A DNA stretch of 41,251 nucleotides from Actinomycetota bacterium (GCA_009701305.1 WLKK01000003.1:1-41251), one strand, 5' to 3'. Counted from the stretch's first letter, positions 1 to 9,624 are shown. Program-made: numbers and translations. Notes: generated by a model not told the origin, from the letters alone.

Positions 1-901
1 ATGGCTCAAAGTTGTCTTCAACGATCTGAATAACTTCGTTGTCCTGGATTAGGTAGTTTGCAACTCCGGTGTGGAAGCCTTTAACCATTTCTGGGTAACC
101 CCATGCAACAGATGCTGCAGGTGCTGCTTCTTTCCAGATTTTTAACAATAGATCCATAGCAGTCTGAGCTTCTGGTGTTGCGAAGATTGACTTGCCATCT
201 TTGGTCTGTAGACCTGTTGCATTTAGATTTGGAGCTAAGTGTGCGTGGATAATGAACATCGCTTGTGAGTGAGCTGCTGCTGCACCGCGCATAGCGTAAA
301 CATATTGATTATCTTTTTGCATTGACTTGGCGTTGTAAATATCTTGCCAGGTCTTAGGAATTGCAATACCGGCTGCCTTAAAGCGATCAGCGCGAACGAA
401 TGATGCTTTGGTGTAGTAACCGTTACCGATTCCGTAAATCTTGCCCTTAGTTGTTTGTTCTGCCATTTCCTTGGTGTAAGGAGTTAGATATTTCCAAGCC
501 TTGGTTGCTTTGAATTGCTTAGCAATATCTGCAAGCTGTCCAGCAACAACAGCCTGGCTATAAATAGCACCGGCTGGCTCAACGATATCTACGTTCTTGG
601 CTTGAATAAGCTGAGTGATCTTTGCAGGTGAATCAGCTTGTGATGGAGAGATAAGGTCAATCTTTACTCCTGGAGTCTTTGCTTCGTATGCACGAGCGAA
701 AGAGTTTAGAAGTGGAGTACGTGCAGGTCCTGCAAAGTACTCGATCATACGAACTGTTACTGGCTTTGCCTTGGTTGGCTTACATGACCAATCCTTAGCA
801 ACTGTTGCTGCAGAGCTGGTAGCAGCAGAAATTCCACCAAAAGCGAGTGCTAATGATGCAACTACTGCGGCAGCCTTGCGAGTCGAATTAAGCTTTGACA
901 C
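1..901 (-). CDS. ABC transporter extracellular (sugar-type) substrate-binding protein, 3' end truncated by the window edge
   Basis: Not in the ORF track. Reverse-strand reading is open from GTG at 901: VSKLNSTRKAAAVVASLALAFGGISAATSSAATVAKDWSCKPTKAKPVTVRMIEYFAGPARTPLLNSFARAYEAKTPGVKIDLISPSQADSPAKITQLIQAKNVDIVEPAG... Signal peptide followed by a family-1 solute-binding-like pattern; purine-rich RBS (AAAGGGGG) just upstream. Confidence 0.88.
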   Translation of the reverse strand, partial: MSKLNSTRKAAAVVASLALAFGGISAATSSAATVAKDWSCKPTKAKPVTVRMIEYFAGPARTPLLNSFARAYEAKTPGVKIDLISPSQADSPAKITQLIQAKNVDIVEPAGAIYSQAVVAGQLADIAKQFKATKAWKYLTPYTKEMAEQTTKGKIYGIGNGYYTKASFVRADRFKAAGIAIPKTWQDIYNAKSMQKDNQYVYAMRGAAAAHSQAMFIIHAHLAPNLNATGLQTKDGKSIFATPEAQTAMDLLLKIWKEAAPAASVAWGYPEMVKGFHTGVANYLIQDNEVIQIVEDNFEP

Positions 902-970
902 TACGGGCCCCCTTTAGAGTCCATCTGAGATGAAATGCTTCACCTCGGTTTGGGTGAATTATCTTGGTAT

Positions 971-987
971 TTGCAACAGGGTTGCAA
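971..987. promoter_or_regulatory. Operator candidate TTGCAAC-AGG-GTTGCAA overlapping the predicted -35/spacer of the substrate-binding gene
   Basis: Perfect 7-bp inverted repeat with 3-nt spacer. On the minus strand TTGCAA (987-982), 18-nt spacer, GATAAT (963-958) forms a sigmaA-like promoter for the gene starting at 901. Confidence 0.55.
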
Positions 988-1014
988 TTCAGAAGGTGCG
1001 AATTGGCAAAAAAA

Positions 1015-1076
1015 GATCCTATATTGAACAATCGTTATAACTCTGAGATCTAAAAAGCGGATTTTCCTATAGGATC
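1015..1076. promoter_or_regulatory. Possible regulator-binding region: GATCCTATA / TATAGGATC inverted repeat pair, including the palindrome TCCTATAGGA
   Basis: GATCCTATA at 1015-1023 and its exact reverse complement at 1068-1076; TCCTATAGGA palindrome at 1065-1074; further TCCTAT at 1086-1091. Confidence 0.35.
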
Positions 1077-1087
1077 AAAAAATCGTC

Positions 1088-1987
1088 CTATTTATGCCTT
1101 ACGCCACTGGATCGAGTGATCCCGCCTTGTCGTCCCGATGAATTATGCGAATTATGTGAATTCTGTGAACTTTGTAGTGGTTGCCGGACTACCTTGCTTG
1201 CTGCGTTTAACAATGCTTTATGTTCTGGATTGCTCTTTGCTCTGCGATTTAAAACCGTTGAAAGTGGCAAATTCAAATCATCACCGTAATGTTCTTGGCA
1301 AACTAAAATTATTTTGCGCATTACCTGTTCTGCGAGAACTGCATCTTTATCAGCGATCGCTTGATAGACATCATCATGAAGCGGCAGGCCCTCTTTAGTA
1401 ACTGTGTTGTCTGTTGCGCTTCGGGTCATTAATCCAAATACTAAATTCTTAATTGATCCGTATACCAATTGCGTAACTGGATTTTGTGATGCAGTCACTA
1501 TGCGAAGATGAAAATCCATATCTGCATTTGCATGAACTTGGGCATCTTTGCTGTTGTGCATTTCGTACAGCGAAAGTTTCAATGCATCCAAATCTTCAAT
1601 TGAGCGAAATTGTGCCGCTTGCGCAGCTGCTGAACATTCAATCATCAACCGCGCTTGAATTAAGTGTGCTGGAGTGATCGATCCTTGACGTGCAGCGGAC
1701 AAAATCCTGGTGGGATCGACTTGAGTCAAGTCCTCAATAAAAGTTCCGCGTCCAGCTTCAATTCGAATTAATCCACGTCCTTCAAGCGCCCGCAATGTTT
1801 CACGCAACAGTGGACGACTTACCCGAAAATGATCGGCGAGCGCACGTTCAGAAGGTAGGCGATCACCAGGGTTTGCCCACTCTGAAAAAATTAACTCTTC
1901 AAGTTCAATCTCTAGATCATTTCCACTTGGAGGCGTGAGGGCGCGATCTCTGACACTTAAAGAACTGGTCTGACCATTCATAGGCAT
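1088..1987 (-). CDS. GntR family (FadR/FCD subfamily) transcriptional regulator
   Basis: N-terminal wHTH (PGDRLPSERALADHFRVSRPLLRETLRALEGRGLIRIEAGRGTFI) and C-terminal FCD-like helical domain. Confidence 0.9.
   Translation of the reverse strand: MPMNGQTSSLSVRDRALTPPSGNDLEIELEELIFSEWANPGDRLPSERALADHFRVSRPLLRETLRALEGRGLIRIEAGRGTFIEDLTQVDPTRILSAARQGSITPAHLIQARLMIECSAAAQAAQFRSIEDLDALKLSLYEMHNSKDAQVHANADMDFHLRIVTASQNPVTQLVYGSIKNLVFGLMTRSATDNTVTKEGLPLHDDVYQAIADKDAVLAEQVMRKIILVCQEHYGDDLNLPLSTVLNRRAKSNPEHKALLNAASKVVRQPLQSSQNSHNSHNSSGRQGGITRSSGVRHK
1140..1175. repeat. Four imperfect tandem 9-bp units (gaattatgc gaattatgt gaattctgt gaactttgt)
   Basis: Read directly; in frame, encodes the QNSHNSHNSS low-complexity tail of the GntR regulator. 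Confidence 0.75.
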
Positions 1988-2037
1988 ACCGTGCCGGTAC
2001 CTATTTAATATGTCAACAGTTTTACTCGTTAGATTGG

Positions 2038-2421
2038 TTATATGGGCAAAAAGTAAAAAACCAGCGTGAGTGCAAAAGCCAGGCCTAACGATTGCAGCAA
2101 AATGGTTAAAGCCGTTTTGCGATCAGCATTTCGTGATACCGGATCATTTACCCGCTTGATATCACCCATTCGTCCAAAATTAAAGGTTCCAGCCAATCCG
2201 TAAGCCAAGCAAAATTTGCGGCGTGATTGAATCCAACCGATAGCTGCTACCAAAAGTGGAAGGAAAACTGCCCATCGAGTTGATCTAGTTGAATCCTGTG
2301 CCAGCACGATTGAGGCCGTAATTACTGCAAACAGCAGTCCAGAAAGTGCGACTATCCGCCGGCGCATAATTTCACGGGTGCCAATATTGCAACTTCCGGC
2401 TATGTATAACTCCTCAGACAT
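2038..2421 (-). CDS. Small membrane protein of unknown function
   Basis: 127-aa ORF with about three hydrophobic segments; no recognised family. Confidence 0.6.
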   Translation of the reverse strand: MSEELYIAGSCNIGTREIMRRRIVALSGLLFAVITASIVLAQDSTRSTRWAVFLPLLVAAIGWIQSRRKFCLAYGLAGTFNFGRMGDIKRVNDPVSRNADRKTALTILLQSLGLAFALTLVFYFLPI

Positions 2422-2449
2422 CTGAACTCCCTAATTATTAAAGCAACAA

Positions 2450-3385
2450 TTAACCTGCACTAAGTATGCCATTTATATCTCGAGCAAACTCTTTTCGAAG
2501 GTTTTTCCCCTCATCGATATCTTCTGAGTAGCTAAAGAAGCCATGAATTTGGCCCGGATAATCTCGGTAGATAGTAGGAACGTTGTCCGCTATTAACTTT
2601 TGCGCATACGCAGCACCATCATCATGTAATACATCATATTCTGCAGTAATTATTATAGTTGGAGGTAAATTTTTATAACTTTTGGCCACATGAGGAATTG
2701 CATATGGGTTTTGGTCATCATCATTATCATTTAGGTACTGTTCCCAAAGCCACTCCATTCCTTTTTTTGTCAATCCATACCCCTCGCCATTTGAAAGCAT
2801 CGATGAGTAATCAAACTTACGATCATTACAAGGATAAATTAATAGTTGGTAAGCAAGTTTTCGCAAGCCTTGATCTCTAACTTTAAGCGCAACTGCGGAT
2901 GCTAAATTTCCGCCAGCACTATCACCAGCTATACCTATTTTACTTTGATTAATATTTAATGATTCACTATTTTGGAAAACCCACTCAAGCGTTGCATAGC
3001 AATCATCAAAAGGAATTGGAAATTTATGTTCTGGTGCTTTCTGATAATTTACTGAAATTACTACTGAATTTGTAGAATTTGCCAATGATCGCAATTGTGG
3101 TTCGTAGAGTTCATCAAAAAAGACACACCATCCGCCACCATGAAAATAAACTAAACCATTAAAGGGACCTGAACCTTTTGGAGTAAATATGCGAATTGGC
3201 AAATCAGCAGTCGGTCCAGGAATAAATGTATGTGTAACGTGTCCAACATCTTCGCGAGCTCCGCTCATGAACTTTGCAGCCTGCAAACCAGTTCTAGTTA
3301 CCGATATTGGAACCTCAGAGATATCTGGTGGATTTCCATCATTGGCTATTGCCAAAAAAGCAGCAGCCTGAGGATCTAATGGCAT
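2450..3385 (-). CDS. Alpha/beta hydrolase (HSL/acetyl-esterase type)
   Basis: HGGGW oxyanion motif, GDSAGG nucleophile motif, C-terminal D...H (AEYDVLHDDG, GQIHGFF). Confidence 0.9.
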   Translation of the reverse strand: MPLDPQAAAFLAIANDGNPPDISEVPISVTRTGLQAAKFMSGAREDVGHVTHTFIPGPTADLPIRIFTPKGSGPFNGLVYFHGGGWCVFFDELYEPQLRSLANSTNSVVISVNYQKAPEHKFPIPFDDCYATLEWVFQNSESLNINQSKIGIAGDSAGGNLASAVALKVRDQGLRKLAYQLLIYPCNDRKFDYSSMLSNGEGYGLTKKGMEWLWEQYLNDNDDDQNPYAIPHVAKSYKNLPPTIIITAEYDVLHDDGAAYAQKLIADNVPTIYRDYPGQIHGFFSYSEDIDEGKNLRKEFARDINGILSAG

Positions 3386-3444
3386 TTTTGACCTGCTCCC
3401 CTAAATATTTAGTATGCGGCTAATTTAACCCATAGGGTTGCCTC

Positions 3445-4851
3445 ATGGAAGAGCACAGAGTTGATCTGACCCCGGTTCAAATTGCTCATCTGCAAACTCT
3501 TGTTGCAGGTCAAGTTAGTACTAATGAATCGGTTCTTGATCAACATGGTCGTGATGAATCTGCATTTCCTCCTGTTCGGCCATCAGCTGTAGTTATGGCA
3601 TGTACCACCGAAGAAGTTTCTCGAGTATTGAGTTACTGCAACGAACAACGAATTCCAGTTGTTGCATTTGGAGCAGGTACTTCTCTTGAGGGGCATGTCC
3701 TTCCACTTCATGGTGGAGTGAGTCTTGATTTAACTCCGATGAATAAAATTATTGAAATTCGCCCTGATGATTTACTAGTACGAGTTGAAGCGGGCGTGCA
3801 TCGTGTTGCACTTAATGAAAAATTATCAGTGCACGGACTTTTCTTTTCGGTAGATCCTGGCGCGGATGCAACACTTGGCGGAATGGCCGCAACTGGGGCC
3901 GCTGGAACAACAACTGTGCGCTACGGATCAATGCGCGAAAATGTTATGGCGATGACCGCAGTTATGGCTGATGGCACAATTATTAAAACTGGGCGTGAGA
4001 CAAGAAAACTCTCAGCTGGTTATGACTTAACTCGATTAATTGTTGGGTCGGAAGGAACTCTTGCCATAATCACAGAACTAACTCTTAAGTTAAACGGCAT
4101 ACCAGAGAAAATGGCAGCGGCAGTTGTTCGTTTTGAGAATTTATCCCAAGGGGTTGAGGCGGCAATCGCAGTTGTACGCTCTGGGATTGCAATAGCTCGG
4201 TGTGAGTTTCTTGATGAAAAATGTATTCGAAATGTAAACGCACATGACAACTTAACTTTAACTGAAACTCCAACATTGTTTTTCGAATTTCATGGAAGTC
4301 CGCAAGGTGTTGCTGAAGATGCAGAATCCGTAAAAGAGATTGTGGCTGAATTTGGTGCATCTGAATTTGAATGGACTACTGATGAAGGTGCCCGTAGAAA
4401 ATTATGGCAAGCCCGTCACAACGCCTATTGGGCTGGTATTGCAGCAAACCCCGGGAAACGCGGAGTAAGCACTGATATGGCTGTTCCATTATCTAAATTA
4501 GCTGAAGCAGTATCGGCCGCAGATGCGATTTTGCGCGCTGATCGTTTCCCTTACTCGGTATTGGGACATGTAGCCGATGGTAATTTCCACTCCCTGATCA
4601 TTACCGATCCAGCAAAACCTGAAGAGCTTGCACAAGTGCGCGAATTAACTCACAAATTGACTATGAAAATTATTGAGATGGGTGGAACTTGCACCGGAGA
4701 ACATGGAATTGGTTCTGGGAAAATTGACGCACTAATTGCTGAGACTGGAAAAGAAGCAGTGGGAGTCATGCATGCGATTAAGCGCACACTTGACCCCCAC
4801 CAGATTCTTAATCCTGGCAAAGTGCTTCACTATGAAGCACCGCTAAATTAA
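3445..4851 (+). CDS. FAD-binding oxidase (glycolate oxidase GlcD / D-lactate dehydrogenase-like)
   Basis: FAD-binding-4 region (PVVAFGAGTSLEGHVLPLHGGVSLDLTPMNKI) and FAD-oxidase C-terminal motif GGTCTGEHGIGSGK. Confidence 0.9.
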   Translation: MEEHRVDLTPVQIAHLQTLVAGQVSTNESVLDQHGRDESAFPPVRPSAVVMACTTEEVSRVLSYCNEQRIPVVAFGAGTSLEGHVLPLHGGVSLDLTPMNKIIEIRPDDLLVRVEAGVHRVALNEKLSVHGLFFSVDPGADATLGGMAATGAAGTTTVRYGSMRENVMAMTAVMADGTIIKTGRETRKLSAGYDLTRLIVGSEGTLAIITELTLKLNGIPEKMAAAVVRFENLSQGVEAAIAVVRSGIAIARCEFLDEKCIRNVNAHDNLTLTETPTLFFEFHGSPQGVAEDAESVKEIVAEFGASEFEWTTDEGARRKLWQARHNAYWAGIAANPGKRGVSTDMAVPLSKLAEAVSAADAILRADRFPYSVLGHVADGNFHSLIITDPAKPEELAQVRELTHKLTMKIIEMGGTCTGEHGIGSGKIDALIAETGKEAVGVMHAIKRTLDPHQILNPGKVLHYEAPLN

Positions 4852-5847
4852 TTACTCGGCAAATTTTGGATAAGTTAATCCAATTTGCTTAGCAATCTCA
4901 GTCATAGTTTCCATAATTGATTGAATCTCATCCAACGGAAGAATTGGTGATTCAGTTAATCCAGCGCGAACACAACGTGCGAATTCAATAGCTTGTTCAC
5001 GTAAACCGTGGCCTGTGTACTTCTTATCTGAGCCACCAATAATTTGATCCTTGTTATTGATTACTCGGAATGTGCTTGGCGCATAGAAGGTGCGGTCTAT
5101 CTCAATTCGAGCTTCAGTTCCAACAATGAGTGCGCGGTTTGGCGTAGCTGCAAGGTTGGTGGTGTTTAACAAAGCTTGAGCTCCACTTGCAAACTCCATC
5201 AAAATCGAGGTTTGTCCATCGACACCCGTGAAAGCTTTTGTACTGCGAGCAGTGATTCGAGTTGGAGTTCCAAGAACCATAGATGAAAATGAAACTGGAT
5301 AAATTCCAAGGTCAAATAAAGCACCGCCACCAAGTTCTGGCTTATACAAACGGAACTCTGGATTTGCTGGGAACCATTGGCCGTGATCTGCACGAACACT
5401 GATGATTTCACCGAGCACTCCGCTTTTAATAACTTCACGAACTTGAATCATGTGTGGCAAAAACCTTGCCCACATTGCTTCCATCAATAACAAATTCTTG
5501 GAACGAGCAACACTGATCATCTCTGCAGTTTCTGCTGCGCTCATGGCAAATGGCTTCTCACAAAGAACAGGTTTTCCAGCGTTAAGGGCCAAGATGGTGT
5601 CCCGCTTATGCATTGGATGATGAGTAGCAACATAGATTCCATCAACAGATGAATCATTTACTAGAGATTCATAAGATGCATGACGGTTTGGCACATGAAA
5701 CATATCGCCAAATTCATCAGCTTTAGCTTGAGTACGTGAACCAACAGCAACAACTTTATGGTCGGCTAACCGCTGAACATCTCTGGTGAATTGTTGGGCG
5801 ATTCCTCCGGTGCTTAAAATTCCCCAACGAAATGGTTGCTCGCTCAT
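4852..5847 (-). CDS. Gfo/Idh/MocA family oxidoreductase
   Basis: N-terminal Rossmann (WGILSTGGIAQQFTRDV), CEKPFAMS motif, C-terminal GFO_IDH_MocA domain pattern. Confidence 0.9.
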   Translation of the reverse strand: MSEQPFRWGILSTGGIAQQFTRDVQRLADHKVVAVGSRTQAKADEFGDMFHVPNRHASYESLVNDSSVDGIYVATHHPMHKRDTILALNAGKPVLCEKPFAMSAAETAEMISVARSKNLLLMEAMWARFLPHMIQVREVIKSGVLGEIISVRADHGQWFPANPEFRLYKPELGGGALFDLGIYPVSFSSMVLGTPTRITARSTKAFTGVDGQTSILMEFASGAQALLNTTNLAATPNRALIVGTEARIEIDRTFYAPSTFRVINNKDQIIGGSDKKYTGHGLREQAIEFARCVRAGLTESPILPLDEIQSIMETMTEIAKQIGLTYPKFAE

Positions 5848-5874
5848 CTTTATTCCTCTCTAGTGTTTGTATAA

Positions 5875-6939
5875 CTATTTGCCAGAACTAAGTAATGCTT
5901 GCGCTAAATCACTCCATAAATCTTCAACATGTTCACAACCGACTGACATTCGAATCAAACTTTCCGGAACGGTATCTGGCTCTTCAGGATGCAAGCGGCG
6001 TCGCTCCCATAGAGATTCAACTCCCCCAAGGCTTGTTGCATTACTCCAAATTTTCGCCGCCGCTAGCGCTTTATCAGCAGCGACTGCACCTCCATGAAAT
6101 TCAATTGAGATCATGAAACCAAAACCTGGATACCGTACTCGTGAAATAGCTGGATCTTTTTTTAATCGCTCCACCAAAATAGCGGCACTTTCACTTGCTT
6201 GGCGTAGCCGCAGCGGAAAAGTCCGCACTCCACGAAGCGCCAACCATGCTTCAAATGGGCCAGCAATTGATCCGTGAAATTTGCGATGAACCAACAATTT
6301 TTCATAAAGATCTGCAGATTTAGTAATGGCCGTACCAAGCAAAATATCACTGTGTCCAGAGATTGCTTTTGTTAAAGAGTGGATAACCACATCCGCACCC
6401 ATATCTAAAGGCTTTTGATTTAGCGGAGTTGCAAAAGTATTGTCAACTACTACTAAAATTTTTCGCATCCGTGCTGCGTCAATAAATTTTTGAACTTCGG
6501 CCACATCTAGTAGTGGATTTGTTGGTGATTCAAAATAAAGCATTTGTGCGCCATCGAGTGCAGCAATTACTTCATCAGTTTTAGTGATATCAACCCAGAT
6601 CGGTTTTACCCGTCCCTTTTTTTCTAATTCTGCAATTAATGCCCCGGTTCCCAAATATGAAGCAGTTGGGATCACAAATTTTCCGCCACCTGGAATCAAA
6701 TCCAACGCTGCAGTAACCGCTGCTAGTCCAGAGGCATAAATTAATGCTTGACCGTTTTCTAATTTTCCTAAGACAGCTTCAAGATCTTGCCAAGTTTCAT
6801 TGTTATAACGTCCGTAATTATTTTCCCCACCTACATAAAAAGTTGAGGAGAGTTGGATCCCACCATTTACCGCAGCCCCTGGTGCGCGATCTGGGCGACC
6901 ACCGATAATGGCCTGCGTTTCAGGATGATATTGACTCAC
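5875..6939 (-). CDS. Cys/Met metabolism PLP-dependent enzyme (cystathionine gamma-synthase/lyase-like)
   Basis: VVDNTFATP and HSLTKAISGHSD (PLP-Lys) motifs; terminal SVGCEHVEDLWSDL. Confidence 0.9.
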   Translation of the reverse strand: MSQYHPETQAIIGGRPDRAPGAAVNGGIQLSSTFYVGGENNYGRYNNETWQDLEAVLGKLENGQALIYASGLAAVTAALDLIPGGGKFVIPTASYLGTGALIAELEKKGRVKPIWVDITKTDEVIAALDGAQMLYFESPTNPLLDVAEVQKFIDAARMRKILVVVDNTFATPLNQKPLDMGADVVIHSLTKAISGHSDILLGTAITKSADLYEKLLVHRKFHGSIAGPFEAWLALRGVRTFPLRLRQASESAAILVERLKKDPAISRVRYPGFGFMISIEFHGGAVAADKALAAAKIWSNATSLGGVESLWERRRLHPEEPDTVPESLIRMSVGCEHVEDLWSDLAQALLSSGK

Positions 6940-6961
6940 CGGGTGAGCCTATCTGAGGTGA

Positions 6962-8482
6962 TTAACTCTTTGAAAGTAGGGCCATCGCCGCATTATGCGC
7001 CGGGATTCCACTAACACCGCCACCGCGTTGACCACCAGCCCCGCCTAGATAGATATGTGGGGTCCCACTTTGCGCGCCCCATTCACCAATCATGCTTTCA
7101 TCAGTTGCAAATGGCATCGTTAGATCTGCATGAAAAATATTTCCACGTGGGAGAGAAATCTCATCTTCCAAATCAAGAGGATTTTTTACTTCAATGCATT
7201 TACTTCCATCTGAATTTTCGGCCAAGACGGTTTCTATCGGCTCTGCTAGATATTGATTAAATCCACTCAAGATTCGTTGGGTTACTAAATTAGTATTTGC
7301 AACTCTATCTTTTTCAAAAAGTGCAGCAGGTGTATGGAGTGCAAACAAAGTCAAAGTATGCAACCCGCTCTTTCCCACAATTGATGGGTCTGTAATTGAG
7401 TGGCAGTAAACCTCGGCTGGAATAACTTCAGGTAATAGATTTTGATTTGCAACATCAAATGCATTTTCTAGATCACTTAATCGTTCATTAATATGGAAAG
7501 TTCCACCAAATGCCAATTTAGGATCAACTCCAGATTTCAATTCTGGCAATCTCTTCAACAACATGTTGATTTTGATCTGTGAGCCATCACGCAGATTTGG
7601 TTTCTGATTACCAAGAGCTGAAGCAAGGGCGGTGGGTGATGCGGCCCAAATTAAATCGCGTCCGGCATAATTCACGCCAGTTGAACTTTGCAATTCAACG
7701 CCTTTTGCATCTGGAAGTACTTTGGCAATTTTAGTATTTTTCATTATCTGAACTCCAGCTGAGATCGCAACTCGTTCAACTTCCTCAGCAAAAGCGCCCA
7801 TGCCGCCCACAGGTACTTTCCACTCCCCGCTTCCGTTGCCGATTAGGTGGTAAAGAAAACAGATATTTGCTTGCAAATCATCAACGGAGGTAAATGTTCC
7901 AATCAAAGCATCTGTAAGTACTACACCTCTAACTAAATCATCTAAGAACCGCTCCCTCACAACTTGACCAATAGGTTGCTCGCAAATTTCATGCCATAAC
8001 CGGTCATTTCCCAATTCACTTTTCAATTTTTTTGTGGATGGAAGTGGTTCTAGCAAAGTTGGCGCAATCACTTTTGCAATAGATTCAACTTCACTATAAA
8101 ACTTTTTCCATGCCAAGAAATCATGATCTGAACCAGTGAGTTCGCTGAAGGAGTCTTGGGAAAGTTTCCCGACATTTCGTTCTATTAGTAAGCCACAATC
8201 ATTGTTATCGCGAAAATCTGGCGTATAGGAAGAGATCTGTCGAGATTTTGTGGTGAATTTAATGCCTAAATCTTTTATGATCTTATCGGGAAGTAATGAG
8301 ATCAGATATGAGTAGCTAGATAGCCGAACATCATGCTCAGGAAAAGTGCGAGTACTGATAGATGCACCACCAAGATGATCTTTTCCTTCAAGTAAAAGGA
8401 CTGATTTTCCAGCTTTAGCAAGATAAGCGGCTGAGATTAATCCGTTGTGTCCGCCGCCAACAACTATCACATCATAAATCAT
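6962..8482 (-). CDS. NAD(P)/FAD-dependent oxidoreductase, phytoene desaturase/PYROXD2-like
   Basis: N-terminal dinucleotide motif DVIVVGGGHNGLISAAYLAKAGKSVLLLEGKDHLGG; C-terminal IYLGGAGGQRGGGVSGIPAHNAA. Confidence 0.88.
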   Translation of the reverse strand: MIYDVIVVGGGHNGLISAAYLAKAGKSVLLLEGKDHLGGASISTRTFPEHDVRLSSYSYLISLLPDKIIKDLGIKFTTKSRQISSYTPDFRDNNDCGLLIERNVGKLSQDSFSELTGSDHDFLAWKKFYSEVESIAKVIAPTLLEPLPSTKKLKSELGNDRLWHEICEQPIGQVVRERFLDDLVRGVVLTDALIGTFTSVDDLQANICFLYHLIGNGSGEWKVPVGGMGAFAEEVERVAISAGVQIMKNTKIAKVLPDAKGVELQSSTGVNYAGRDLIWAASPTALASALGNQKPNLRDGSQIKINMLLKRLPELKSGVDPKLAFGGTFHINERLSDLENAFDVANQNLLPEVIPAEVYCHSITDPSIVGKSGLHTLTLFALHTPAALFEKDRVANTNLVTQRILSGFNQYLAEPIETVLAENSDGSKCIEVKNPLDLEDEISLPRGNIFHADLTMPFATDESMIGEWGAQSGTPHIYLGGAGGQRGGGVSGIPAHNAAMALLSKS

Positions 8483-8484
8483 GG

Positions 8485-9624
8485 CTAGAGAAGAGTTTTT
8501 ATTCCGGAAAATGCACTTTGCAATATTTCAGCTGAAGTTCCAAAATTAAGCCGTACAAAACCTTTGCCCGGCTCACCAAAAGCTAAACCGCTATTTACCG
8601 CAATTTTCGCGCGCTCTAGTATTACGGCAGCAGGATCATCACCTAGATCCGTGGATCTGAAATCAATCCAAGATAAATAACTGTTGTGTGGATTGCTAAC
8701 TTTAAGTGGGGTGCCACTAATCAATTCATCGATAAGTTTTTTATTTATTTCCAGTCGTGCAATTACGGAATCTAACCATTCATCTGAATCATTAAATGCA
8801 GCAACCATAGAAAAGGCTCCGGTAATTGAGGCGCGATGATGAATACCCATAGCAAGCGGCGCTAAATCTTCCCGCAATTTTTCGCTTTGGGTGTAAAAGA
8901 AACCACATTTCAACCCGGCTAAATTCCAAGATTTACTTGCCGAAGTAACGGTGATACCGACTTCTCTAGCAGTATCGCTAATAGTCAAAAAGGGGATAAA
9001 TTTTCCGGTTGTATAAGTTAGTGGTGCATGTATCTCATCGCTAATAATTACAACACCATAGGCTTTTGCCAATTCGGCAAGTTTGGCAAGATCTTCTTTT
9101 CCAAAAATTAATCCAAGTGGATTGTGTGGGCTAGACATTAAGAAAAATTTTGCACCATCGGCAAAAGCTTTTTCAATATCTGCAAAATCTAAGCTCCAAC
9201 TCCCATTTTCTGCAATCAACGGACGTTCATCAACTTCCATATGTACTTCTTTGATCCAATAAGCAAATGCAGGGTATACGGGAGTGGTAATAACGACTCG
9301 ATCACCAGGCTTGCCTAGCAATCTTAAAATTTCAACAATTACAACCCCGACATCAGTGCCTAAATGTAGATGCTCAGGTTCTACTATCCAATTCCATCTA
9401 CGTTTTGCAAAAGCTGCAAATGCTTCTGGTAATTCGGGAACTGCTGCCAAGTAACCTAAATCTGATCTTTCTACTAAATCGTGAAGAACTTTTTTAATCG
9501 AATCCGAGATTGGGAAATCCATCTCGGCAACTGGCAATGGAAGCACATCTGCTGGAAACGCCCGCCACTTAGCACTCTTACGTTGGCGAAGTTGAGCCAG
9601 CGAATCTGCCTCTATAGGTTTCAT
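8485..9624 (-). CDS. MalY/PatB family PLP-dependent aminotransferase / C-S lyase
   Basis: KWRAFPADVLPLPVAEMDFPI start; SASKSWNLAGLKCGF PLP-Lys motif. Confidence 0.88.
   Translation of the reverse strand: MKPIEADSLAQLRQRKSAKWRAFPADVLPLPVAEMDFPISDSIKKVLHDLVERSDLGYLAAVPELPEAFAAFAKRRWNWIVEPEHLHLGTDVGVVIVEILRLLGKPGDRVVITTPVYPAFAYWIKEVHMEVDERPLIAENGSWSLDFADIEKAFADGAKFFLMSSPHNPLGLIFGKEDLAKLAELAKAYGVVIISDEIHAPLTYTTGKFIPFLTISDTAREVGITVTSASKSWNLAGLKCGFFYTQSEKLREDLAPLAMGIHHRASITGAFSMVAAFNDSDEWLDSVIARLEINKKLIDELISGTPLKVSNPHNSYLSWIDFRSTDLGDDPAAVILERAKIAVNSGLAFGEPGKGFVRLNFGTSAEILQSAFSGIKTLL

Noticed and set aside
615-917. 100-aa plus-strand ORF
   Set aside because: Antisense to the start of the substrate-binding protein gene, whose signal peptide and domain pattern are convincing.
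1985-1999. TACCG-TGC-CGGTA dyad at the GntR start codon as an autoregulatory operator
   Set aside because: Only 5-bp arms overlapping the start codon; too weak to claim without conservation data.
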